Assembly: GCF_014850975.1 (NCBI RefSeq)
Contig: NZ_JACXST010000001.1
Span: 806,001-870,000 of the forward strand
Source: Methylomonas fluvii
GTDB taxonomy: Bacteria > Pseudomonadota > Gammaproteobacteria > Methylococcales > Methylomonadaceae
Length of the DNA: 64,000 nucleotides
Reading direction: 5' to 3'
The translations under genes were made by a program, and so were the position numbers. Shown in pieces: positions 1-8,949 of the stretch (the first letter of the stretch is position 1; each line of letters begins with the position of its first letter). The notes under the pieces were generated by a model, which ran no database searches, was not told the DNA's origin, and worked only from the letters and a program-made list of their open reading frames with translations.

Positions 1-6
1 GTTGTT

Positions 7-1113
7 TTAGTTTGGAGTTGTTGGAACCACGCTTGGTCTTGTAGTTCCTTTGATTATAAAGACATTTGTTGCTTGTCCCGCTATGCCTGCACCAACATTA
101 ACATTAGTGCCGACGACACCTTCAACTTGGACAATTGGGAATCCCTGGGAAGTTGTGCCGACTATATTAGCCGACCCATTACGATAAGCATCAAGCACAG
201 CCTGCGCATCAGCAACGCTATTCATATACCCGCCACCACCTCGCTCAGCTAATTCAGCCCTTCCAGCTATATGTCTTAATTGCTTCTGACTAATTTGTGA
301 TGCTACAGCAGGAAAATCAGCTGCAGTCTTTCCAATTGACGGACATTTAGGAAATGACGTCGCTGGTTTAATTCCTGGAATAAACGCCATCCCCGCCTCA
401 GCAAACGTTGCTGCTTGTCCAACAGGGCTCAATGGACCATTCATCGGTGAGCCGTCAGGTGGTGCTCGCATACCAGTTGTGCAATTAGACCTTTGTCCAT
501 TTGCAGCACATATTTGAATCAATCCACTGTCTTCAAGTCCTTCTGGATCGATGAGGTTTACCGGATTATTCCGAACATAGGTATAGGTATTAATTAATAC
601 CCCCATCAACCCAATCGGATCGGATTGCAGGTAGCGCCCGAGGTTAGGATCGTAGAAACGGGCGATATTGTAATGCAGGCCGGTTTCTTCATCGTAGTAT
701 TGACCGGGGAAACGCAGGTTCTGGGTGATGAAGGCCGTGGTCGGCGTGGCCTTGCCGAACGGATCGAAACCTGCCGCCCAACTGACGTTGCCCGTGCGGT
801 CCGTGGTTTTTTGGGGCGTGCCCAACCGGTCGTTGTGATAGTAATGGATAGGCCAGGGTGTCTGGTTTGGATCCGAGTCCACGTCATAGTTGATCCGCGC
901 CAATGGCTCGCCTTCCAGGTAAACGTAGCTGTGCGAGAAGGATGTGCCTCCCCACTTGGTTTCATCCAGCAGGTTGCCGCTCAATACGTCATAGTCAAAC
1001 GCGACGTTACCGTTGTTCGTCAGTTTCATGCTGCGATAGCCGAAGGCGTCGTACTTATTAGCCTGAGCCGAGACTAGGCTTCCGCCCACCTCATCCTTGA
1101 TGGCTGTCACCAA
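7..1113 (-). CDS. Orphan Rhs core fragment with its own toxin-like C-terminal tip
   Basis: This encodes the last part of an Rhs/YD-repeat protein: YD-repeat sequence, then the Rhs core signature (HNDRLGTPQKTTD, RFPGQYYDEETGLHYNIARFYDP, GRYLQSDPIGL) ending near residue 190, then a variable tail of about 175 residues. The tail (HIAGRAELAERGGGG, then DAQAVLDAYRNGSANIVG, ending IKGTTRPSVVPTTP) has the compact layout of a polymorphic-toxin tip, but I cannot name the family. There is no signal peptide and the first Met lies inside the YD repeats. Upstream, in-frame Rhs homology continues only to about 1215 and then breaks at a palindromic repeat. It is therefore probably a displaced, silent tip cassette rather than a free-standing gene. 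Confidence 0.8.
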   Translation of the reverse strand: MVTAIKDEVGGSLVSAQANKYDAFGYRSMKLTNNGNVAFDYDVLSGNLLDETKWGGTSFSHSYVYLEGEPLARINYDVDSDPNQTPWPIHYYHNDRLGTPQKTTDRTGNVSWAAGFDPFGKATPTTAFITQNLRFPGQYYDEETGLHYNIARFYDPNLGRYLQSDPIGLMGVLINTYTYVRNNPVNLIDPEGLEDSGLIQICAANGQRSNCTTGMRAPPDGSPMNGPLSPVGQAATFAEAGMAFIPGIKPATSFPKCPSIGKTAADFPAVASQISQKQLRHIAGRAELAERGGGGYMNSVADAQAVLDAYRNGSANIVGTTSQGFPIVQVEGVVGTNVNVGAGIAGQATNVFIIKGTTRPSVVPTTPN

Positions 1114-1215
1114 ATGGTCGGTGGTCTGGTAAAAATGCCGGCTGCCTTTCCGGCTTACGTCGCCGTTCGCGTCGTACTGGTAGCTGGCCTGCTGCGCGCC
1201 CGTGAGCGCCAGCAG
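609..1215 (-). repeat. 607-bp Rhs core duplication, copy 1
   Basis: This stretch matches 2731-3337 with a constant offset of 2122 bp, no indels and only scattered substitutions. It covers the conserved Rhs core and the last YD repeats. Homology stops abruptly at both ends: at the core/tip boundary, and at 1215 where a palindromic repeat begins. Such duplicated cores are the usual substrate for swapping Rhs tips by recombination. Confidence 0.92.
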
Positions 1216-1219
1216 CCCG

Positions 1220-1304
1220 CGTAGGGCGCATTAGCGATAGCGTAATGCGCCGAATGTTTAAAGGCCAACATGCGGCGCAATACGGCTACGCCTATTGACG
1301 CCCT
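1220..1304. repeat. Palindromic REP/MITE-like repeat at the broken edge of the orphan rhs
   Basis: An imperfect inverted repeat: an arm beginning gtagggcgcattagcg (from about 1218) is matched in reverse complement by an arm ending tattgacgccctac (to 1304). It sits exactly where Rhs homology ends. It resembles the widespread GTAGGGYGC...GCGCC palindromes found between bacterial genes. No transposase is nearby. Confidence 0.7.
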
Positions 1305-1566
1305 ACGATTGCGCCTTACGGCCTTGATTTTAAATCCGGGGCAGACTCGTCGAAAGGCCAAGGGCAATCAGCCGCCGAAACAGCAGGACGCAAAGCCGGA
1401 ACCCGCCGACAAACAAAAGGAAGACGAGTTGAAAGGGTTTGTCTGGAACCAAAACTATAGCAAGAAAGATTTGACTTGAGGCAAGAACCGCCGAGTGAAG
1501 AAGGTGGATGATGGGCACAGGTTGCCAGTCGAGTGAATAACCCGTGGCCGGTTCCGCCTTACGGCC
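1305..1566. other. Gap between orphan rhs and the 197-aa ORF; 14-bp direct repeats
   Basis: No convincing gene. The 14-bp sequence cgccttacggcctt occurs at 1312-1325 and again at 1555-1568, enclosing about 229 bp, so this may be a small inserted or repeat-derived segment. A plus-strand frame (1270-1479) ends in a hydrophilic Lys/Gln-rich tail, but it starts inside the palindrome and I see no start signal for it. Confidence 0.5.
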
Positions 1567-2160
1567 TTAATCATTAAATAATGATAAATATCCATCGCTG
1601 TTATAGTCCCAAACAATCTTATGGCCAAACATTTCATAAACTCCATTAATATATCGATTTCGAGTTTGTGTACATCTTTTGTCAGCGTTTGGTATATTCG
1701 ACCACAATGGACATGTTTCAAAAAAATGAATATCACCTATCCACATTTCTCGTTCATAATTTTCTTTTAGACCTGCCGCCCGATAAAAAACAGCATTTTG
1801 ATAATGCAAAATGATGTCAGCATCCCACATACATTTTGCAAGTAATAAGCAACTGCTTTTACTTTTATTTGATGCTAACCGTGAGGATAAAGCTTCTTTA
1901 TAATTCCCCTGTCGATAATAAGAGAATGCCATAAGATTCAATGAGCTTTTATCAGCCAACCCGGCCTTTTTCAGATTATTCACTATCTTAATTGTATCAA
2001 CGTCATTGGCTTTTAGAAGCTGCAAGTGCTGCTTAGTACAGCCTTCTTTAGCTAACTCTTTTGGATTAATTTTTACAACATAGTCATAATTTATGTCTTT
2101 ACAGGCATAGGATAAGGTTGAAATAAAAAACAATATCAAGAATATAAATATATTTTTCAT
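1567..2160 (-). CDS. Small secreted protein of unknown function next to rhs (possible immunity protein)
   Basis: 197 aa with a clear Sec signal peptide (MKNIFIFLILFFISTLSYA, cut before CKD). The mature part is helix-rich with alternating Leu/Ala/Tyr patterns (GLADKSSLNLMAFSYYRQGNYKEAL) that suggest a TPR- or Sel1-like fold. It begins 16 bp after the rhs stop on the same strand and is much more AT-rich than its neighbours. That position and composition are typical of immunity proteins that travel with a toxin tip. Immunity function is inferred from context only; I do not recognise the family. Confidence 0.7.
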   Translation of the reverse strand: MKNIFIFLILFFISTLSYACKDINYDYVVKINPKELAKEGCTKQHLQLLKANDVDTIKIVNNLKKAGLADKSSLNLMAFSYYRQGNYKEALSSRLASNKSKSSCLLLAKCMWDADIILHYQNAVFYRAAGLKENYEREMWIGDIHFFETCPLWSNIPNADKRCTQTRNRYINGVYEMFGHKIVWDYNSDGYLSLFND

Positions 2161-2176
2161 ATTTTAATTTTATGGA

Positions 2177-5100
2177 TTAATGAGAAGGCCCAGGGCAACA
2201 TGTTCCATTTTGCAATGTAGTTACTGGCCCATTACCAGAGCGAGTTGGATCAGGGACATACATCTTAATCATGCCACCGGGCGTTCCAAGATAGCTTGGG
2301 ACTTCACGAAAATCAGCTTGCCAAACATCTGACGGTCGTCCTCTGGAAAAATCATCCTCAGTATCCTTATTAGTACACTGCCCGTGTGTATGGTAAAAGG
2401 CAACGGCATCCTCAGCATACCCACTTGGCGGGTAGCTAGGATTTGACTGGGAATTATTACCTTTATCCGATGGATTTGGATAAGAGGCATAAAATTGCGA
2501 TGGGTCTTGATTACTAACTAGACCTGAATAAACGCTCCCTGCCCATTCTCTTTGATCATTCATGAGAGGGCCTGAACCAGACGTTGAAGTTGACCCATAT
2601 ACCCAATTAATTGCATCCATTGCAGCGGCTTGAGGTGTATTAAATGGATCGCCAGGTTTTAATCCCAGAGGGTCAATCCATCTCAGAGGGTTGTTGCGGG
2701 CGTATGCATAGGAATTCAAGCCCCCCGCCAACCCAATCGGATCGGATTGCAGGTAGCGCCCGATGTTAGGATCGTAGAAACGGGCGATATTGTAATGCAG
2801 GCCGGTTTCTTCATCGTAGTATTGACCGGGGAAACGCAGGTTCTGGGTGATGAAGGCCGTGGTCGGCGTGGCCTTGCCGAACGGATCGAAATCTGCCGCC
2901 CAACTGATGTTGCCCGTGCGGTCCGTGGTTTTTTGGGGCGTGCCCAACCGGTCGTTGTGGTAATAATGGATAGGCCAGGGTGTCTGGTTTGGATCCGAGT
3001 CCACGTCATAGTTGATCCGCGCCAGTGGCTCGCCTTCCAGGTAAACGTAGCTGTGCGAGAAGGATGTGCCTCCCCACTTGGTTTCATCCAGCAGATTGCC
3101 GCTCAATACGTCATAATCAATCGCGACGTTACCGCTGTTTGTCAGTTTCATACTGCGATAGCCGAAGGCGTCGTACTTATTAGCCTGAACCGAGACTAGG
3201 CTTCCGCCCACCTCATCCTTGATGGCCGTGACCAAATGGTCGGTGGTCTGGTAAAAATGCCGGCTGCCTTTCCGGCTTACGTCGCCGTTCGCGTCGTACT
3301 GGTAGCTGGCCTGCTGCGCGCCCGTGAGCGCCAGCAGTTTCTGGCTGCCGAGGTCGTAGGTATGCGAGGTCTGTGCGCCATTCCGTTCACTGCTCAGACG
3401 GTTGCCTACATCGTCATAGCTAAAGGCATGGGTGTTCACGCCGGTGGTGTTGGACAGCCGGTCCAGCGGGTCGTAACCGAAATTTCGATGACTCCCCGAG
3501 GAGCTTAATTCGTCGGCCACATTGTCGAGGTTACCGTTCAAGTCATAGCCATAGGTGGCGGCCATGACGCCCGGCACGGTGCGCCCGGTTTCCCGGTAGT
3601 CTAAGTCGTAGCGACGGCTGATCTGTTTGCCATTGCCGTAGGTGAGCGATTTGACCGGGCCGAACGGCAGATGGGTGATGTGAGTTGCTAGCGGTGTTGT
3701 TATGTCGTAGACCCAGCTAACGGTACCATCATCCCAGTCGTGCAGCGATACCGAGTCGACTTGGCCGGCCGCATCAAAGCCATAAAGAACTTCACGGTAT
3801 CCCGAATGCGATATTTTTTCTACTTTGCCATCGGCGTCGTAGGCATAGTAAATAAAGTTATCGTAGGTATACGGCAAACCCTTGGCGGTGATGGAAGTCA
3901 ACCGTCCTGCCCGGTCGTACTTGAGAGTCCGGTTACCGCTGTAGCCCGAACGCAAGGCGCGCGACAGCTTGCCCAGGTTGCCGTTTTCGTCGTAATAAAA
4001 CTGCGCGCCGCCGTCGCCACTTTTAATCCGATTCAGCGCATCGTAGGTATATGTTACCGACACATTGGCCGCATCCGTTTTACCGATCCGGTTACCGGCG
4101 CTGTCGTAGCCGTATTGAGTAATCCCGGTATTGGGACTGTCCAGTTGCATCAGGTTGCCGAGGCCGTTGTAGCTGTAGACGGTGTCGTGGTTGTTGGCAT
4201 CGGTGACTTGGGTGAGGCGGTCTTGACCGTCGTAGCGATAGTCGGTCAAGCCGGCGAGAGCATCGGTGCTGCGGATCAGCCGGTTCAGGCTGTCGTATTG
4301 GTGCTGGGTGGCATGGCCGTTAGCGTCCGTGACCTGGGTCAGGTTGCCGTTGGCGTCGTATTCGTAGCGTGTGGTCTGGTTGTAGGCGCCGATGTCTTGG
4401 GCCAGGCGGTTCAAGGCGTCGTAGACGCGACTGCGGGTTTTAACCACTGCGCCGCTGCTATCGAGAATTTCCTCTTTGGTGCGGTTCCCCATCGCATCCA
4501 GCGTGTAATGAATCTTGCCGCCCAGGGCGTCGGTGATGTCGGTCAGGCGGTGCGCAGCGTCGTAGGTAAACGTATGGGTCACTCCGGCTGCCGAGGTAGT
4601 TTGAGTCAGGTTGCCGGCTTTGTCGTACGTATAGGCGGTGGTGTTGCCGTCGACGGTTTTTTGGGTCAGGCGGCCGCGAGCGTCGTAAGCAAAGCCGATC
4701 ACCAAGCCGTTAGGATCGGTCAGTCTGAGCAGGCGGCCGTTGGCATCATAGGCGGTAAAGGTAGTGGTGTGGCCCAGGGCATTGGTGATTTTCCACAGGT
4801 CGCCGGGATGGTGAGTGGCCGAGGTATCCGAGTAATAGCTATAGGCGGTGATGTCGCTAACGTCGGTACGCGGGCCGTCGGCGCTCAGCACTTGGCCGAG
4901 GTTGTTGTAGGTATAGCTCCACCTGCGGTTTTGCCCGGTCGCGGTATCGGTGACGGTTTTGCTTAGCAGGTTGCCGCCCGCGTCGTAATTGAAGGCGGTG
5001 CGCCGGCCAGCCTCGTCGATTTGGGTGGGCAGGCGGTAGTTGGCGTGCCACTGGGTACTGCGTTTGCGTTCGATGCTGTTCGGCGCCGGCGTGTAAGCAC

Positions 5101-6538
5101 TGAGGTTGGCCGGGCAACTCGAACTGGGCGCCAGGCCTTCCACCCGGACGGTTTCCAGGTTGTGGCTAAGATCGTAGGCATAACAGCTGAGGTTGCCGTT
5201 GAAGTCGGTGCGGCTGGCGAGATTGCCGTTGGCGTCGTAGCTTTGGGTACGGCTTGCCGCAACACTACCGGCTCCGGCGGGCTGGCTAATAGCGGTTAGT
5301 TTCTGAACGTTTAAAATTGTTTGAAATGTGTAATGCCGACTGGCATTGAAACTGTCGACGACATCGGTGCTGTTGTCGTTGTTATAGCTCAAGGTTACTT
5401 GTTCGGTACCGCCGGCATGTTGCGATAAATTGGCGCGACCTTGGCTATCGTAGTTCCAAGTTGCATAGCGATTGCCGTTTTCGTCGGTGATGCCGGTCAG
5501 GGCATGCGGGAAGGCGGTGTTTTCGTAATGGTAAAGTTTGAAGCTGCCATCCTGATAGATCACTTTGCTGAGATTGCCGGCACTATCGTATTGATATTGG
5601 CTACTCAGGCCGTCCGGGTAGGTGACGCTGCTGATTCGGTTAGCGGTATCGTAAGCCAGTTGCAGGCTGTGGCCGAAGGGACCGGTGACTCTGGTCAGGC
5701 GTTGATTGCTGTCATAGCTGTATGTCGTAGTGCGACCACTGGCTTCGGTGCGGGACACGATGCGGCCGCTGGTATTATAGCGTTCCACCACGCCCAGTTG
5801 ATCGGTTAGTGTGTAGCCGCTAGCGTCTTGCGTCAGGCTTAACAGGCTATCGGCATCGCCTTGCCAGAGGCCGTTGCTCAATGTGAACCATTCGGCACGG
5901 CCATCGGTTTGGTGGATAAAAATCTTGCCGGTTAGAATTTCCAGACTAGACGCTAGCTGGTAGCTCCAGCCGTAGCCCAATGGACCGTTTACATTGAAGG
6001 CGCCGCTGTTGTAATGGCGGGTAAAACCCAGGCCGATGGCATCATTTTCAAAGTCGGTTTCGGCTTGGTATTTGTTGCCGGTTGCTGGGTTACAAGGGTT
6101 GCCAACGCAGATTTGGGGTTTGCCTATGGTTTTGGGTGGGAAGCTATAAGCGGTGTAGCATTGGTTGGTGGCAGGGTCTAGGGTTTGGCCGGTAGGGCAA
6201 GTAACAATGCATTGTGTACCCGATGCATCAAGAGTTTGATTTGCAATAGTACAGTTTGGTTTAAAACCATAAGCGCAAAATGTATGCGGTATAAAATATG
6301 CGGGATAGGCATAGTGCCAATATAGCCAAGCAGCGACTCGCCCGGTTGCACAAGACGGGCCAGAAGACCAGCCGCCGTACAACTTACATTCAGAAATATT
6401 CCAACCAATATTATTTCCAGTTGCTATGCAGGCATTATGGGCGCTAGATTCATCAACATATTCAGCCGGATATGCAAACGCGGTTGATGAGACTATTTGA
6501 ATGATCAAGAAAAACAATTGTTTTGGGACAATCCGCAC
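2177..6538 (-). CDS. Secreted Rhs repeat protein with DUF4329-like C-terminal domain
   Basis: 1453 aa. A Sec-type signal (ending TAFA, about residue 22) is followed by a Cys-rich segment with TCPTGQTLDPATNQC, a DUF6531-like entry region (about residues 138-200), then roughly 1000 residues of YD/Rhs repeats (many Y-x-Y-D-x-x-G-x-L units). The core signature (HNDRLGTPQ to SDPIGLAGGLNSYAYARNNP) precedes a tip of about 150 residues. The tip has FYHTHGQC, DDFSRGRPSD and YLGTPGGMIKMYVPD, the pattern of DUF4329, a JAB-like putative peptidase fold common in Rhs tips. Rhs shells encapsulate a toxic tip used against competitors. No VgrG, PAAR or T6SS gene is nearby, and the Sec signal argues for a different export route. 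Confidence 0.9.
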   Translation of the reverse strand: MRIVPKQLFFLIIQIVSSTAFAYPAEYVDESSAHNACIATGNNIGWNISECKLYGGWSSGPSCATGRVAAWLYWHYAYPAYFIPHTFCAYGFKPNCTIANQTLDASGTQCIVTCPTGQTLDPATNQCYTAYSFPPKTIGKPQICVGNPCNPATGNKYQAETDFENDAIGLGFTRHYNSGAFNVNGPLGYGWSYQLASSLEILTGKIFIHQTDGRAEWFTLSNGLWQGDADSLLSLTQDASGYTLTDQLGVVERYNTSGRIVSRTEASGRTTTYSYDSNQRLTRVTGPFGHSLQLAYDTANRISSVTYPDGLSSQYQYDSAGNLSKVIYQDGSFKLYHYENTAFPHALTGITDENGNRYATWNYDSQGRANLSQHAGGTEQVTLSYNNDNSTDVVDSFNASRHYTFQTILNVQKLTAISQPAGAGSVAASRTQSYDANGNLASRTDFNGNLSCYAYDLSHNLETVRVEGLAPSSSCPANLSAYTPAPNSIERKRSTQWHANYRLPTQIDEAGRRTAFNYDAGGNLLSKTVTDTATGQNRRWSYTYNNLGQVLSADGPRTDVSDITAYSYYSDTSATHHPGDLWKITNALGHTTTFTAYDANGRLLRLTDPNGLVIGFAYDARGRLTQKTVDGNTTAYTYDKAGNLTQTTSAAGVTHTFTYDAAHRLTDITDALGGKIHYTLDAMGNRTKEEILDSSGAVVKTRSRVYDALNRLAQDIGAYNQTTRYEYDANGNLTQVTDANGHATQHQYDSLNRLIRSTDALAGLTDYRYDGQDRLTQVTDANNHDTVYSYNGLGNLMQLDSPNTGITQYGYDSAGNRIGKTDAANVSVTYTYDALNRIKSGDGGAQFYYDENGNLGKLSRALRSGYSGNRTLKYDRAGRLTSITAKGLPYTYDNFIYYAYDADGKVEKISHSGYREVLYGFDAAGQVDSVSLHDWDDGTVSWVYDITTPLATHITHLPFGPVKSLTYGNGKQISRRYDLDYRETGRTVPGVMAATYGYDLNGNLDNVADELSSSGSHRNFGYDPLDRLSNTTGVNTHAFSYDDVGNRLSSERNGAQTSHTYDLGSQKLLALTGAQQASYQYDANGDVSRKGSRHFYQTTDHLVTAIKDEVGGSLVSVQANKYDAFGYRSMKLTNSGNVAIDYDVLSGNLLDETKWGGTSFSHSYVYLEGEPLARINYDVDSDPNQTPWPIHYYHNDRLGTPQKTTDRTGNISWAADFDPFGKATPTTAFITQNLRFPGQYYDEETGLHYNIARFYDPNIGRYLQSDPIGLAGGLNSYAYARNNPLRWIDPLGLKPGDPFNTPQAAAMDAINWVYGSTSTSGSGPLMNDQREWAGSVYSGLVSNQDPSQFYASYPNPSDKGNNSQSNPSYPPSGYAEDAVAFYHTHGQCTNKDTEDDFSRGRPSDVWQADFREVPSYLGTPGGMIKMYVPDPTRSGNGPVTTLQNGTCCPGPSH
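2731..3337 (-). repeat. 607-bp Rhs core duplication, copy 2
   Basis: Second copy of the segment at 609-1215, here inside the intact rhs gene. The two copies differ by scattered single-base changes and are collinear throughout. Confidence 0.92.
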
Positions 6539-6949
6539 AAAAGCTCCTAATGCAACATTACTTTGCTTTTTCTAATAAAATGTTTAAAAAGTAGAACTCA
6601 CCAACACCCCTTCTACGTTTTGTCAGCTCAGCATAGCCGTATAAACTAATTGCAGGATTGGGGTTAACGACTAACGGTTACTCTTTTGTGACCGATTCCA
6701 CACTCGGCCTAATTTGATCAGCGCTTCAGTCAACCCAACAAACAGAGAAAAAATCATGGGCAACAGCTCTAAAAGCTAACCAAAAAACATATTCGCCAAT
6801 TGACTAACGGGTAAAACGGGCCATGCAAGGGAGAATCAATGCGGAAGCTGAAAGGCAAAAATACGGCCTAAAACGATCACTTGCTTACACGTCAGCCCGA
6901 GGTTTTGCAAGTTGGATGCAATTACGCGCCTGCCGAATCAATGTGATTC
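6539..6949. other. Gap between mmoR and rhs, no gene seen
   Basis: About 410 bp. Both neighbours are on the minus strand, so it holds the 3' end of the mmoR transcript and the rhs promoter region. The part next to rhs is AT-rich. A plus-strand frame at 6823-7023 mostly overlaps the mmoR 3' end and lacks protein-like character. I see no clear terminator. Confidence 0.5.
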
Positions 6950-8737
6950 TTACCCGACTTTGGAATGCTCCCGCCAGTCGATTTTATCCAGCCCGAAGCG
7001 TTCGATTTTACGGTACAGCGTAGTCCGTGTTATCCCCAGGTTTTTCGCCGCCAGGGAAATATTGCCCGCGCATTCCCGCAGGCTGGCTTTAATGCCGTGT
7101 AACTCCCAGTCTTCCAGGGTCATGGTACGGCCCGCAGCCGCCGATATTGGATAAGTCAGCAGGTTGTCCAAAGCTTTATTGTCGTTCCCCGGCAGCACTT
7201 TACCCAGCTCTTCGACAAAATCCAGCGGCAAATCCTGGCGGGTAATCAGTGTGTCGCCGGCGGTGTATAGCGTCGCCCTGATGACGTTGATTAGCTGGCG
7301 AATATTGCCCGGCCACGGGTGCTGCTCGATTAAGGCAATCACGCTGGGGCAAATACTGATTGCCTGCGGATTGGGTAGATTAGCCAGTTCGCGCTGCAAG
7401 ATGTGGTGAATGATGCCGAGTTTGTCCTCGCGTTCGCGCAAGGGCGGCAGGTGAATTTGTGCGCCGTTCAAACGGTAATACAAATCGCGGCGGAAGCGTC
7501 CGGCTTCGACAGCTTCCAACAAGGGTACATTGGTAGCCGCGACTATCTGCACATCCACCTTGAGCGGTTTGCTGCCGCCGACTGGCGTGAATTCCGAGGT
7601 TTCCAGGACACGTAACAGCGTGGACTGCAAATCCAGGCTCATATCGCCGATTTCGTCCAGAAACAGAATACCTTTGTCGGCTAACAGAAATTTCCCCGGT
7701 TTGCCGGCACTGCGCGCGCCGGTAAAACTACCGGCCTCGTACCCGAACAGTTCGCTTTCGATCAAGTCATGCGGAATTGATGCACAGTTGATCGCAATCA
7801 AAGGCTGATTTTTCCGCGGCCCGGCCTGTTTCAGCAGATTGACGAAATGATCCTTACCCACGCCCGATTCGCCGGTAATCAGCATCGGAATCTTATGGTG
7901 TTGCAGTTTCACGGCCTTATCTACCAAGGCGGTCAATTGTTCTGAGATTGCCGATTCGTATTGGCTGGGTGGTCTTTTGGCGGGTTTGAACGGGATTTTT
8001 TCCAACACCCTCGCTTGCGCAACCGGACTCTGGGTTAAGGGCAGGTTGGTATTTAGTAGTACGCACAACAAATGCAAGAATGCGAACAAGGAGTTCATGC
8101 TTTCCTGTCTATCGCTGATCAAGCCGATCACGGCTTGGACGTTGTCGTCCTCATCCAGCAAGGGGTAACCGACCGTGGTGAAGGGGTGTAACAGACTGAC
8201 AAAATGCTCCATGCCCTGAAAGGCAATCGGTTTTTTCAGTTGCGCGGCGGTGCCGATACCGTTATTACCGAGCACCGCCTCGCTCCAGCGGCTGTGCTTT
8301 TCGTACAAACTCAGCATGAAGGGGCTGGCAAATGGATTTTCGCCCAAGACTTGTAACAGGTGTCCGTCGGCATCGGTCAATACCAACATAACGCCGGCTT
8401 CCTTCAAAAACACGTCGAACTGATGCCCCAAATGCAGCAGCATTTCGGCAATATTGTGAGCGGCACGGTTGATACGCGGCTCCGGATCGGTGGTGAAACG
8501 CCAATGATCCCAGCGCGCGTAATTGCCCAATGGCAATTGGTATTCTTCCAGACAGCGGCGCCAGGATTCCGAGACTTCCGGGCGTACCCAGTCCGTATGA
8601 TCGGGCACGCAACGGCTTTGCGCCATCCAGCGCCAGGCCTGTATCGGTCGATCAACTTCAAACGCTAGGGAGGTTTTGAACGCGCAGGCTTCTTTGATGA
8701 TTTTAACGTTGTGGGGCAAGTGCAAGGCAATATCCAT
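6950..8737 (-). CDS. mmoR: MmoR, sigma54-dependent activator of sMMO
   Basis: 595 aa from the ATG at 8737, chosen because AGAGGA precedes it; an upstream in-frame Met adds 16 unlikely residues. Layout: N-terminal AcoR-like sensory part with a GAF-type region (about 60-230, WSEAVLGNNGIGTA at 151-164); AAA+ sigma54-interaction domain with Walker A GESGVGKD (289-296), loop GSFTGA (336-341, where most family members have GAFTGA) and Walker B GILFLDEIGD (356-365); then HPWPGNIRQL and a C-terminal Fis-type helix-turn-helix (ISLAAKNLGITRTTLYRKIE). Known role in methanotrophs: activation of the mmoX sigma54 promoter under low copper. It lies downstream of mmoG but beyond a terminator, so it probably has its own promoter in 8738-8846. 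Confidence 0.92.
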   Translation of the reverse strand: MDIALHLPHNVKIIKEACAFKTSLAFEVDRPIQAWRWMAQSRCVPDHTDWVRPEVSESWRRCLEEYQLPLGNYARWDHWRFTTDPEPRINRAAHNIAEMLLHLGHQFDVFLKEAGVMLVLTDADGHLLQVLGENPFASPFMLSLYEKHSRWSEAVLGNNGIGTAAQLKKPIAFQGMEHFVSLLHPFTTVGYPLLDEDDNVQAVIGLISDRQESMNSLFAFLHLLCVLLNTNLPLTQSPVAQARVLEKIPFKPAKRPPSQYESAISEQLTALVDKAVKLQHHKIPMLITGESGVGKDHFVNLLKQAGPRKNQPLIAINCASIPHDLIESELFGYEAGSFTGARSAGKPGKFLLADKGILFLDEIGDMSLDLQSTLLRVLETSEFTPVGGSKPLKVDVQIVAATNVPLLEAVEAGRFRRDLYYRLNGAQIHLPPLREREDKLGIIHHILQRELANLPNPQAISICPSVIALIEQHPWPGNIRQLINVIRATLYTAGDTLITRQDLPLDFVEELGKVLPGNDNKALDNLLTYPISAAAGRTMTLEDWELHGIKASLRECAGNISLAAKNLGITRTTLYRKIERFGLDKIDWREHSKVG

Positions 8738-8846
8738 TTTTCCTCTTGTATTTTGGTGCGCCAATTTAGTATCGGCACAAAACAAAAATATAAAAAACAG
8801 AGGTTTAGCTGCTTTTTACGGCGATGTTGTCCAAAATAACAAAATC

Positions 8847-8882
8847 AAAAAAAGAGGCAATGCGACATAACGTCACATTGCC
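8847..8882 (-). terminator. Intrinsic terminator between mmoG and mmoR
   Basis: Read on the minus strand, a GGCAATG/CATTGCC stem (8856-8862 with 8876-8882), extended by a 3-bp inner stem around a 5-nt loop, is followed by a run of seven T (8847-8853). It lies about 70 bp past the mmoG stop and would end the mmoX-to-mmoG transcript before mmoR. Confidence 0.85.
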
Positions 8883-8949
8883 TTACTCCATTGCAGAATA
8901 ATGGATAGCTCTAACTTTCGGAGAGAGGAGGTTGAGGTAGAAATAACAA

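Noticed and set aside
606..1077. Open frames on both strands across the Rhs core (also 2716-3199 and 3740-4966)
   Set aside because: They mirror the rhs reading frame, repeat in both duplicated copies, and read as biased low-complexity sequence; shadows of the rhs gene.
1270..1479. Plus-strand frame with a hydrophilic C-terminal tail
   Set aside because: Begins inside a palindromic repeat, has no start signal and no recognisable domain.
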